Shown: one piece after another, positions 9,425 through 18,600 of the stretch
Position numbering within the stretch: the stretch's first letter is position 1
Layout of the letters: every line of letters starts with the position of its first letter
Assembly (NCBI GenBank): GCA_019677205.1
Contig: JAAMXY010001476.1
Span: forward strand, 1-32,399
DNA length: 32,399 nucleotides
From: Pinguiococcus pyrenoidosus
Lineage: Eukaryota > Sar > Pinguiophyceae > Pinguiochrysidales > Pinguiochrysidaceae
Direction of reading: 5' to 3'
Made by a program: the position numbers and the translations under genes
The notes under the pieces: model-generated
The model's database searches: none
Told to the model about the DNA's origin: nothing
Seen by the model: the letters and a program-made list of their open reading frames with translations, nothing else

Positions 9425-10522
9425 ATGGGTGCCGCACTGCTCGACCTCCGCGTCCTCGTCGTGCTCCTGAGCCTCGCAAGCCAGGGAGCCTGCGCCGACC
9501 GCGACTTCTACAAGATCCTCGGCGTGGGCCGCAATGCCGACGAGGCGGAGATCAAGAAGGCCTACCGGAAGCTCAGCCGCCAGTACCATCCGGACAAGAA
9601 CCCTGCGCCGGATGCCGCGGAGAAGTTCGCGGACATTGCCGGAGCGTACGAGGTGCTCTCCGACCCCGACAAGCGCGCAACCTTTGACCGGTACGGCGAG
9701 GAGGGCCTCAAGAAGCAGGAAGCGAGAGAGGCCCAAGGGGCAGCTGGAGACCCGTTCGGGGACATCTTCGATGCCTTCGGCTTCGGAGGCGGCCGGCGAC
9801 GAGCGCGGGATGAGACCCCGAGGACGCCGAACCTGGAAATGCCGCTGCGCGTGACGCTGAAGCAGCTGTACCTGGGCGAAGTGCTGGACCTGAAGTACTA
9901 TCGGCAGGTGCTGTGCATGAACTACAAGGAGTGTGAGAAGAAGGATCCGGGATGCAGCGGGCCCGGCATCCGCATGAAGACGCAGCAGCTTGCGCCGGGG
10001 TTCGTGCAGCAGATGCAGGCACACGATAGCCGCTGCGTCGCTAGAGGGAAGGCGTGGCGAAGCAAGTGCAAGGCTTGCCCCAACGGCAAGACCGAGAAGG
10101 AGGGCATAGAACTCACCGTGGACGTGGGGAAGGGCATGGCGCACGGGGACACCATCGTGTTTGAGAAGACCGCCGACGAAGAGGTCGGTCACGAGCCAGG
10201 AGATCTGGTGCTCGTGATCTACCAGCAGCCACACCCCGTCTTTGATCGCAAGGGCGACGATCTGTACATGACCATGGACATCCCCCTCGTGGACGCTCTT
10301 ACCGGCTTCACGCGCACCATCGCGCACCTGGATGGCCACGAGGTCAAGATCGACAAGCAGGACGTGACCGAGTGTGGCGACATTTTCATGATTAGTGGGG
10401 AGGGCATGCCGCGGAAGGGCCGCAGCAGCGTCTTCGGCAAGTTGTACATTACCTTCGAAGTAGACTTTCCCGAATCCTTCGATGAAGAGAAGAAGAAGCA
10501 GCTCAGAGACATCCTGGCGTGA
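9425..10522 (+). CDS. ER-luminal DnaJ co-chaperone, ERdj3/DNAJB11 type
   Basis: A single exon gives 365 aa. The ATG at 9425 starts a typical signal peptide (hydrophobic LRVLVVLLSLASQGACA, predicted cleavage about residue 24), so the protein enters the ER. The J domain runs about 25-90 with the Hsp70-activating HPD at 55-57 (RQYHPDKNP). A Gly/Phe linker (GDPFGDIFDAFGFGGG) follows, then the two C-terminal beta-sandwich substrate-binding domains. A cysteine-rich insert (from CMNYKEC to KCKACPNG) lies in the first. The second shows HPVFDRKGDDLYMTMDIPL, DALTGFTRTIAHLDGH and GEGMPRKGRSS. Like animal ERdj3 it lacks a KDEL-type retention signal. It should deliver unfolded secretory proteins to BiP and stimulate its ATPase. 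The longer upstream frame from 9191 was rejected because it would displace the signal peptide from the N-terminus. Confidence 0.95.
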   Translation: MGAALLDLRVLVVLLSLASQGACADRDFYKILGVGRNADEAEIKKAYRKLSRQYHPDKNPAPDAAEKFADIAGAYEVLSDPDKRATFDRYGEEGLKKQEAREAQGAAGDPFGDIFDAFGFGGGRRRARDETPRTPNLEMPLRVTLKQLYLGEVLDLKYYRQVLCMNYKECEKKDPGCSGPGIRMKTQQLAPGFVQQMQAHDSRCVARGKAWRSKCKACPNGKTEKEGIELTVDVGKGMAHGDTIVFEKTADEEVGHEPGDLVLVIYQQPHPVFDRKGDDLYMTMDIPLVDALTGFTRTIAHLDGHEVKIDKQDVTECGDIFMISGEGMPRKGRSSVFGKLYITFEVDFPESFDEEKKKQLRDILA

Positions 10523-10818
10523 GGAGGGCGTGACGTGGTGCAGAAGCTGGAGCAACCACAATTTTGATTCTCGCCTTCTCGATACACGCGCCCACGGCTC
10601 ACGCGCTGTGTGCTCTCCACGCCGACGGTCTGCACGATCTTAGTGCCTGCAGACCCGGCTGCAACAAGCGCTGCTCGGGAGTCTCCACGCCCCGAAGCCG
10701 ACGCTGGAGCTATCGCTGAAGCTGAGAGGAAGCCTCCGAATCAAACGCTACCGCATCTACAGAACACCAAAGAATCCTAAGCGCCAATGCAGTGCACCGC
10801 CTGTAGCTGGCGCGAGTG
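10523..10818. other. Convergent spacer
   Basis: This 296-bp spacer lies between the 3' ends of the DnaJ and nucleoporin genes. I recognise no gene, repeat or polyadenylation signal in it. Confidence 0.4.
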
Positions 10819-12279
10819 TCACCAATTGAAGAGCAGGGCCATGATCCGCTGGCAGACGTTTCTCTTCTTGACAGCCGGCTGCATGATGTCCTCATCTCCG
10901 TCTGCGCCCAACGCGTCGTATCTTCTTCTACTGCTGGTGAGGGCGCCCCACTCCTGCGCTGCCTTGAGCTTGGCCTGCACGTTCCCATGTGGCGAGAAGA
11001 CGACGGACCCGCCGCGAGAGAACTCCGGCGGGCCCTTCGCCTCGACGCGTGCCGTCCCGTTCTCATCAAGGTCGAATCCCAGCTCCGCCGCCCGGGAAGG
11101 GCTCAGGGCGGCGACGGCGACCATCAAGGTCGGATCCAGAGTGGCTCCATTCTGCGCCACCGCCTTCTGCGCCTGCATCCTCGAGCGGTAGCGGATGAAG
11201 AGCCAGTTCCCCTTGCCCCGATGATGCTCAACGATGTCGCCGAAGCGTTGGAAGTACCTCAGCACGGACGTGGACTGCTCCGGCTGGAATCCGAAGACCA
11301 CCACCCAGTCCTGCAAAGGTGGCAGAGGATCAGGAGAGCCGGGGAGCGGCCGCTAGAACCACGAAGCGTACCTGCCAGCGAATATCCGACGGCATCGGCA
11401 GCGCGAGGGGAGTTCGACCTCCCGCGTCATGAGTTTTGGGCGCATTCGCAGGAGTGCCCATGCGAGACGCTTGCAAGTATGGTGAGGTCATATCGCCAAC
11501 ACTCAGGAGAGACGCAGCCGGCGGCATATCGTCTTCAAAGCTCATCACCGACGTGTCGGGGTTTCTCTCCGTCGCCGGCTGCGGGCCCGTGGCGCCCGTC
11601 ATCGGTGGAGAGAGCGCGAAAGCCGGTGGACCTTGCGTATCAAGCAAGGCACCAGTGCGCCTATTTCGCAGCCCGGTCATCCTGCGAGAGTTTCGGTCGG
11701 AAGGTTAGCTCTTCGCCCGAATCCGGTCCCGTTTCGGCCCCCGTCGTGACTCGGGCTCAGTAGGAAGGCAGCACGAGGTTATCCACATGCTTTACGTCTC
11801 GGAATTGCAGAATCCGTGTTTCTTCTTCATTGCCCAGGAGCGCTGTGCAGCAGAGCGCGGAGAGCAAGCGTACCTCTCCCCTGTGAAAGGCGGAGACAGG
11901 GCGCTGTTGCTGGTGTTCACTGGATGGGCGCCGCTCATGAGAGCATCCAGGTTCTTGAGCGCAGAGCCTTGGCTTCTGATGCCGGACCCTGCAGCGCTCT
12001 TCGTTAGCGTTTCACCCCGATCACAAATCAAGCCCCTCGATCCAGTTTCTCACCGATCGTCTGGCTGTTGCTGCCCCATGTTCCCGCAGCCCGCATGGAC
12101 GTTTGAGACGACGGAGACGCGAAGAGGACGCTGCCAAGGGAAGTGGAAGTGAGTTTCATTGAGGATGAAGGTGGAATTCCTGCTGGGGCTCGTCCAGAAG
12201 ACCGTCCGTGATCGGATAGATCGGCGTACCTTTGGCGATGTGGCGTCTGCTGCCGCTCAGAGAAGTCGAAGCCGTCCAT
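10819..12279 (-). CDS. NUP35: Nucleoporin Nup35/Nup53 family
   Basis: Four exons: 12279-12054, 11988 to 11796 (or 11874), 11681-11372 and 11310-10819. The introns 11989-12053 (65 nt) and 11311-11371 (61 nt) are clear. The middle donor is either GTAAAG at 11795 or GTACGC at 11873, both in frame, giving 406 or 380 aa. The start ATG at 12279 has a strong context (TCACCATGG). The N-terminal half is low-complexity Ser/Gly/Pro, with FASPSS, NLDALMSGAHP and two LSPP motifs. The last exon carries the Nup35-type RRM: DWVVVFGFQPEQSTSVLRYF, GDIVEHHRGKGNWLFIRY and SRMQAQKAVAQNG. The protein ends in an amphipathic, tryptophan-terminated helix (CQRIMALLFNW) like the membrane-binding end of Nup53. Family members sit in the inner ring of the nuclear pore, dimerise through the RRM, bind Nup155/Nup93 and curve the pore membrane. 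It is divergent from the tail-anchored-like gene. Confidence 0.9.
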
Positions 12280-12601
12280 GGTGACTCGAGCAAACCCAAA
12301 AAAGGCCAAGAGCGCCTCAGCCACTCAAGCACCGCTCGATCCGATTTCTCGCCACTCGTGCACCGACGCGCTTTCCGTGGCCTTTGGAGCTGCAGTACGC
12401 CTGTAGACCGCCGGCGCTGTCGAGTTCACCGCCGTTGCTTTGCCTGTACAGATTTCGGATTTAATTTCTAAATTTAATTTTGCAATAGGACAGCTTGCCC
12501 ATTCAAACGAACTTGGGTATTTGGCGCCACTTTCCTCGCCGGATCCTCCGTTCAAACGCCTTCTGGAGCGCCGCGCGGGCGCTTGGTGCCCTTCTACAGT
12601 C
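12280..12601. promoter_or_regulatory. Compact divergent promoter with an AT patch
   Basis: These 322 bp separate the Nup35 start (minus) from the small membrane-protein start (plus), making this the tightest divergent spacer in the window. A local AT-rich patch at 12452-12487 (containing TTAATTTCTAAATTTAATTT) stands out from the GC-rich surroundings and could be a core promoter or nucleosome-free element serving either gene. Confidence 0.45.
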
Positions 12602-13066
12602 ATGTCTGTAGACGCGGAGGCCTCGTTGGCGTCGGCGAGCGACGCTGGCAAGACCGAGGACGAGAAAAACAGCGAGCTGTACACGACGATGGTGGAGTTG
12701 GCCGAGGAGAAGTTCGATGCTCTGCAGGATGGCATCGACTTCGACCGCGAGAAGCTTCTTCCCTCCCGTAAGAAGGCCTACCGGGCGCGGGTGCTCGATC
12801 TGGCGCGGCGCTTCTTCCAGATCAGCGGAGAGAACCCGTTCGTGGACGATGCGGATCTCGCGGAGCGTCTGAAGAAGCTCAAGCGACGCGCCACGGCCAA
12901 GACAGTGAGCGTGCTTCAGCCGTATCATTCCAAGGCGTATCTACGCTGGATCTGGATCCTCCTTCCGATCTGTGGAGCGCTTCTTTTCCTTTTCGTCAAA
13001 GTGGTTTGCGGCGAGGACCAGCTGGATCTCTGCGTCGCACAGAGAGACATACAACTGATGCCCTAG
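12602..13066 (+). CDS. Small protein with a single C-terminal membrane span
   Basis: A single exon gives 154 aa. The ATG at 12602 starts an acidic, Ala/Ser-rich N-terminus. A charged helical region follows (TMVELAEEKFDALQDG, RKKAYRARVLDLARRFF, DLAERLKKLKRRATAK). One strong hydrophobic segment, WIWILLPICGALLFLFVKVV, lies about 25 residues from the end, with a basic flank before it and a short polar tail after it. This layout resembles a tail-anchored protein with a helical cytosolic domain, as in SNAREs and some ER or mitochondrial adaptors. No family signature or SNARE zero-layer pattern was recognised. It shares a divergent promoter region with Nup35 and converges on the EF-hand gene. Confidence 0.7.
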   Translation: MSVDAEASLASASDAGKTEDEKNSELYTTMVELAEEKFDALQDGIDFDREKLLPSRKKAYRARVLDLARRFFQISGENPFVDDADLAERLKKLKRRATAKTVSVLQPYHSKAYLRWIWILLPICGALLFLFVKVVCGEDQLDLCVAQRDIQLMP

Positions 13067-13156
13067 CTGCCCTGCGAATTCGAGCAAACGCAGATGAAGC
13101 AGGCACCGGCTGCATCGGCAGCCCAGGCGCGGCCTTCTCAGGCCCGGAAGGCCACT

Positions 13157-13211
13157 GGATTCAGTCCGCCCTCCGGCATGGATTCAGTCCGCCCTCCGGC
13201 ATGGATTCAGC
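13157..13211. repeat. 23-bp tandem repeat, about 2.4 copies
   Basis: The unit beginning GGATTCAGTCCGCCC occurs at 13157-13179 and identically at 13180-13202. A partial third copy at 13203-13211 decays into the following sequence. The identity of the copies points to recent slippage. Confidence 0.85.
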
Positions 13212-13294
13212 CAGCCCACCGCCAGGAACTTGCCGGCCCGATAGGTTTGCATCGGCAGCGTCATCGACGAGCACTTGATACTTGAACGGAGCTT

Positions 13295-13347
13295 GAGATC
13301 GAGATTGTGATCGAGATCGAGATTGCCATCGAGATTGAGATTGAGAT
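13295..13347. repeat. GAGATY hexamer-type repeat
   Basis: This is an imperfect run of GAGATC and GAGATT units, interrupted near 13306 and 13326. Read on the plus strand it would encode alternating Ile and Glu, but that frame has no other gene-like property. Confidence 0.75.
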
Positions 13348-13462
13348 GCGGCTTCAACTTGTGCTCTTGGCATGCAACGGACGAAGTCCCAGCGAGGTCC
13401 GGTGTGGTCGAGCAAGAGAGGTGGACCTGGCAGGTCCAGGCCGCTTGGAGGAAGGCCTTGAA

Positions 13463-14842
13463 TCAAGGGCCTTCGTTCTTTCTGCGCCTCTCCCTCCGCT
13501 GCTCTAGTCTTTCACGGCGGGCACCGCTGGGAATTCGTTCTCTCTGCCCGCTCTGAATGCTCGCTTCGACTTTGAGCTTCTGCTGGGGTGGCATGATGGT
13601 CAGTGGCGAAGGCGGCGGCGCGCATTGCAGCTGCTAGGCTTACCTTCTTTCGGAGGTACTGGTGCCATTCCTCAGTCTCGGGATTCTTCAGGGCGATCTC
13701 GTGCTCTCGCTTCAGCTGCTGGCGCTCTCGAAGGAGGCGCTCCCGCCGCTGAGCCTCGGTCTCGTCCTCATCCTCTTCGGGTGGTTCCTGCGGGTAAAGC
13801 TGCTCGTGCGCCCAACGGAGGATCGGGCATAGGTAGTACGTCAAGCATCCCAGCTTCTTGCGAATTCTTCGAAGCCGCATTTTCCTCTTGCGCTTGATCT
13901 TTTCCTCCCTGGCTTTTTCTTTTGCGGCTTTCTTCTCCTCCTCGTCGTCCTTCAGCAGGGCCTTCCGGCGCTGCCACCATGTTTCCCCCAGCGTGTGCAG
14001 CATCATGTTGTACTGCATGCGAAACGCAGGGTAGAGCAGACTTGGATACTGCTTGTGAAACGACCGAAACTCGTCGAAGTCGATCTTGCCATCTTCGTTG
14101 TAGAACCAGTCCTTCAGCTGCTGGATCGCCACCCTAGATGGAAGACGAGCTCGTCAACGGAAAAGACCCCAAAAAATGCTAGAACACAGGCGACGCAAAA
14201 TGACTACATACTTGGTGTTTCCTTTCTGCGCCTCTCCTGGGAGGAGGTGATACAGTACACTGATGATGATGTCCATCTCTTCTTGATGGACGTATCCGTT
14301 CCGATCTTTATCGAACACGTAGAAGCAAACTAAACGCAAAGACAAGCATCCGGAGATTCAGCGAGCTGCCCTTTGAGTTGCATGATCAGCTATGCCATCC
14401 TGCGGAACGCACATTTTAAGATCTCCTCCTTCTCGAAGAGGCAGTAAGTGCAAATAATGTGAAGCCACTCTCCGAAGGTGATCATCCCCTTGTGCTTGAT
14501 GCCTGATGGTGCGTATGGGTTGAGCGCATGCTTACAGCCGCTCTCCACGTTCTGCAGTACTCACTCAAGAGCTCGAAGAGGCTGTCACCGAAGATGGATC
14601 GCTTCTCCAACATGCCGTTGTAGAACTGGTTGATGGTGACTTTCCCGAGATTCTTTTTGTCGATCTTGCGGAAGGCTTTCAAGAACCTGGCAAGCATGGC
14701 TGTGTGTGAGTCTCTCCCGCGAACGAGGTGAACTCCGCTACTCTGGATCCCACCTCTCGATCTCTTCGTGACTGAGCCGCAGGTCCTGAACGACCTTCCG
14801 TGTTCGTACGTCCGGGTTGGATATGGATTGCCTCCGCCTCAT
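13463..14842 (-). CDS. EF-hand calcium-binding protein with a basic coiled C-terminus
   Basis: Six exons: 14842-14754, 14686-14565, 14502-14413, 14329-14212, 14133-13644 and 13579-13463. The introns are 67, 62, 83, 78 and 64 nt, all GT-AG. The exons join in frame to exactly 342 codons (341 aa). An in-frame stop lies upstream of the ATG at 14842. EF-hand 1 (AFRKIDKKNLGKVTINQF) lacks the position-12 acid and EF-hand 2 (SIKHKGMITFGEW) is degenerate. EF-hand 3 has a canonical loop (DKDRNGYVHQEE, about residues 106-117). EF-hand 4 (YNEDGKIDFDEF) lacks the first ligand. Probably only loop 3, and perhaps loop 4, binds calcium. The second half is rich in Lys/Arg/Glu (KEKAREEKIKRKRKMRLRR and EAQRRERLLRERQQLKREHE), suggesting a coiled coil. 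It resembles calcineurin-B or CBL-type sensors in its four-hand layout, but the tail is not typical and no partner is assigned. It is divergent from the IQ-protein gene. Confidence 0.87.
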
Positions 14843-15448
14843 TTGTCCAGCAACTTGTGGCGCTTCGTGTGTCCTAGTCGGGAAAGGCTCCACCCTCTAC
14901 TCTTTTCCAGCAGGTGCGCTGATTTCTTATTCACGAGTCGCTCGGGAATCGGATCGTGCGGCAGCAAGGCCTAGCAAGGATCGCCAGGATGCGTCGACGA
15001 CCGATGGACCCATTCTGGCGTGGACTTTTCGCGTGCAGCAGGGCTCAGATTGCAAGTTCACCCACGGCAATCAGGGCGACCTAACTCGCAGATGCCTTCG
15101 CAATTCTCGGCACTCGCACGCGATCACTGCTGTGGCACCTCCTTTGACCGCCTTCCGTGCGGCGTTGCCTGTGTGTTGCCATGCGACGCGCGGTGTAGGT
15201 TGTCAAGTCTCTTGCTTTGCGTTCCCGATCCACTGTTTAGGAGGATTCCACAGAAAGACAACCAATGCCATGCACGGTGACCCTGGTCTCGTCCCGGGTC
15301 CATTCTACAGCAGAGTCGGTACACTGAAAATAGGGGCTCCGGAGGGCAGGCCAGAGCGAGTCGATCTCCGCGCCACAACGAGAGAGAACCGGCACCGGTC
15401 ACAAACACACACGCAAACACACATACACACACAAACACACACAAAGAA

Positions 15449-15489
<41 letters not shown>

Positions 15490-15622
15490 ATGGAGGAAAC
15501 AAGAAGTCGCGCACCTGCATACATACCGTGCCTGTCTTGTCGTCAACAAGTGCGGTGGCCCTTGCAGCTAGTACTCTCAGTCTGGCCTCGGTAGCACGTA
15601 GTTGGTTGTGTCCGATTCAACA
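14843..15622. promoter_or_regulatory. Divergent intergenic region with a microsatellite
   Basis: These 780 bp lie between the EF-hand gene (minus) and the IQ-protein gene (plus). Long open frames cross it on the plus strand, but they read through the CA/GA microsatellite into repetitive Thr/His/Arg/Glu and have no domains. Shared promoter function is inferred from gene orientation. Confidence 0.4.
15401..15488. repeat. CA-rich tract followed by a GA microsatellite
   Basis: A CA-rich tract (15401-15443, with interruptions) passes through AAAGAAAG into an uninterrupted (GA)n run ending at 15488. It is likely length-variable. It lies about 135 bp upstream of the IQ-protein start. Confidence 0.95.
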
Positions 15623-18600
15623 ATGGCAGAGAGGCCAGAGACGGCCTCGCTTGAGGGTCTTGAAGAGCGGCGGGTCCGGACAGTCAACCCAAAGCAGGAG
15701 ATGAGGGTGCTGGAGGCCATCAGCCTGCGAGAGACGCAGCTCTCGCGCCTCCGAAGCCTCCTACGGACTGCACCTGCGTATGTTGCGCCCGGCGTCCTCG
15801 ATACACTTGACCTACTCCGCATGTCCACCTTGGACGTCGTGGAGCAGATCGACCTGTGGCGTCGTGCGCAAGAGGACGAGAAAGAGGCCTTTCTCTGGAA
15901 CGGCCAAAACTATCTTCTCAAGATCGTCTCTGACCTGGACGCCACCGATACGCACGAGGCTTTGGTCGACTGGCTGGGACATCCACTACGCCACAACCCG
16001 TTCGCCGTCGCGTACTCCTTGGAAGATCGACCAGCCACGCCGACGGCGCCTCCGACGCCTCCGTTGCGGGAGAGGCTCATCGAGCGCCGACGCTATCGAG
16101 GACCGGAAGAGAGCCTCGTGGAGTTGCCGGGCGCCGAGGGCGCTGGTTGGCTTCCGGAGGTGGTCGCGCTGAGGAAGGTGCAGAAAAGGTCCCCGAATCC
16201 CTACCAAGCCCCGGTGGTGAACGATGTGACTTTGCTGCCGTGGCTACGACGTCGAGCCGCAAAAAGGAAAAGAAACAGTAAAAAGATGATAGCGTCCAGA
16301 CCAGACGTCATCGACGTGCTGTCGGAGCTGGTCCCCAGCGTGATGGAGAGAAGCGACATGGAGCGCCTTCGACGAGCTGAGAAGCAGCTGCTGGAAGAGG
16401 AGGCACGCCATGGGGTGGAGGTGCCGTGCAAGCATCAGGTACGAGGTGCGGCGAGACTGAAAGGAGCACCACAAGGCGCACCGTCAGCCTCTGCGCAGCC
16501 TCGAGAACGGCCAATGCCGCCCCGAAGCGCAGCCGCCCCGATGGAGCCGCCGCAACTGAGCACGGTGGATCAAGCCAGACGAGGAGGAGAGCTGCTGGAG
16601 CTCACCACCCGGGGCACCCTTGGGTCACGGAAGAAGCCAAGGCGGCGAACGCCGCTTGAGCGCCTGGACGATGATGTTCGAAGAAACGAAGCCGAGATTC
16701 GATCACTGCGCAGGTTTCTGGAGTTGAGGCTCGAGGGAGAAGGAGGAACAGACGAGGCAGACAAACAAGAAGGGCCGGCTTGCGGTTTCGACATGCTAAA
16801 GGAGGCAATCGAGACACGCGTGGGTGACCTGTCGGCGCAGCGCGAAGTTCGGGCGCAGCTTCTTCAGGTTCAGCTGAACAGTCAAAGCAAGTCCAGGTGG
16901 GAGGAGACCTCGCGCGGCGCGCCGTTTGCAGGATGCTGCACCATGCTTACAGCATAGGCATGATCCTTCGTTCCACATCACAACAAGCCTACGTCTGCGA
17001 GAACCTCCTGAAGTTGCTGTCCAAAGCGAGTCCTAACCACGGCTCATTTCCTCTGCAAAGGTGGGCGGAGCTTGAAATGCGAAGGCGGACCCAGAACGAA
17101 GGCTGCGGCATCGAAGAAGACCAAGCCGTCGCAGAGGCTTTAGAGGTAATGCAGCAGGTCGTTTTCCCCGCTTCCAACTCCGTTTCCAACTCCGCAAGGC
17201 ATGTGACGAAGCTCACCTCTCCCTTCATCCAAAGGACCGATCTGCTACTTTGGTGCAGAAGAGAATCCGGGGGATTCTGGCCCGAGCGTTCTACCGGAAG
17301 TTTTGCGTCGATCGGCAGTTGGCAGCCGCAAGGATCCAGGCGCTCGCTCGGCGCTACTTCGATCGACGGCGCGCCAGAGAGTACATCGCCCGTCGGCGGG
17401 GTTGCCTGGGACTGCAGCGGCTGTGGCGAGGCTCCCGTGGTCGACGCCTTTTCGAGGAGTGGAGGCATTTCCAACGACGCCAGGGAAGCGTCTTGCTTCT
17501 GCAGCGTACTTTCCGGCGGCAGCGAGGTTCGGACAAGAGGGAAAAGACTCGCGGAGAGCAGCATCACCTCTTGGTACTCACAGCATTTCATCCTGAAAAT
17601 AATAGGAAGGAAGCGCGCGAAAGAGTGGAGACGCCTTCGAAGCGCCGCTACTGACGCGCTGGCAGCCGTAAGCTCCAAGTCCCTCTCGGTCGCCGATGTG
17701 TCCGACCTCGGCGACGCCGTTGAAAACGCCTTGTACTCCAGCGCAGCCACTTTCCCCCCACCGTGTCTCTTGACGCTCATTCGCCTAGTTGCCCTTATCC
17801 TGTCCCCGGCGACGGCAGAAGCGTCAAGCGTCGAAGCAACCACCTCATGGTGTGGGGCGGAGCAGTGCACGAGGATCTCCGGCATCGGCGAAGCGCAACA
17901 GGTGATGGTGGACACGGGCGCCGGAGACTGGTCGGTGGCTCTGCTGATCTTGCGGCGGCCGAAGAGACTGGTTCGACGCTTGCGAGCCTTGGCGTCCAGC
18001 ATGGCTGCTGGGCATCCTCGTTGGTTGAGCCTTTGCGCCCCAGCTCAGGCGCTTGCGGAGAGCCTGGCGTCGCCTGATGCCGCTTTCCATGCGAGTGCGT
18101 TCAAGGCCCAAATGGCCTTTCTTTCCAAAGGCCGCAAGGCGGCAACGAGCCTTTTCAGGTGGACGACTGCGTTGCTGTCGTACTGGAAGACACAGAACGT
18201 CTTTCGCCGCGACATCCTTGACGGCGTCCCAGGATGGCTTCGCGCGTGGCGTCGTGCAGCGGCCCAGTGCCGCCGCGCCTCTCTCGAATTGGCCATTGCA
18301 GTATCTGCGCGAGAATCGACGGAGCAAGCGCGGAACAAGCAGGTCAAAGCGGGACGAGCCTTCGGAGTAGAAGCCACAGCTCTGCTTAGAGCATTCGAAG
18401 CGGTTTGGGAGAAAGAACGCGCGTTGCGGATAGCTGAGAATCGGCTTCACCTGCTAGCAGACGAACGCGAGAAGCATGAAACGCAAGAGCGTAGTGACCT
18501 TGAGGCGATCCGCGCCGAGTGCGAGAGGACCCGGCGTACAGCGCAACGAAAACTAGCAGCGGCGAAGGAGCGAATCAAGCAAAACGGGAGCGACGCCGCC

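Larger units (their letters stand above)
13067..13462. other. Convergent spacer with simple repeats
   Basis: These 396 bp lie between the stop codons of the tail-anchored-like and EF-hand genes. It holds a 23-bp tandem duplication and a hexamer-type purine repeat, listed separately, and no recognisable gene. Confidence 0.45.

Noticed and set aside
9287-10561. 424-aa open frame on the minus strand opposite the DnaJ gene.
   Set aside because: It is the antisense shadow of a clearly identified GC-rich coding sequence, and its composition (His/Leu/Val/Arg) fits a reverse reading.
13157-13211. Start of a CRISPR-like array.
   Set aside because: The copies are directly adjacent without spacers, and the surroundings are eukaryotic; this is a slippage tandem repeat.
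16989-18002. 337-aa open frame on the minus strand.
   Set aside because: Opposite the IQ-motif and following coding exons, with no recognisable domain. The plus strand explains this region.
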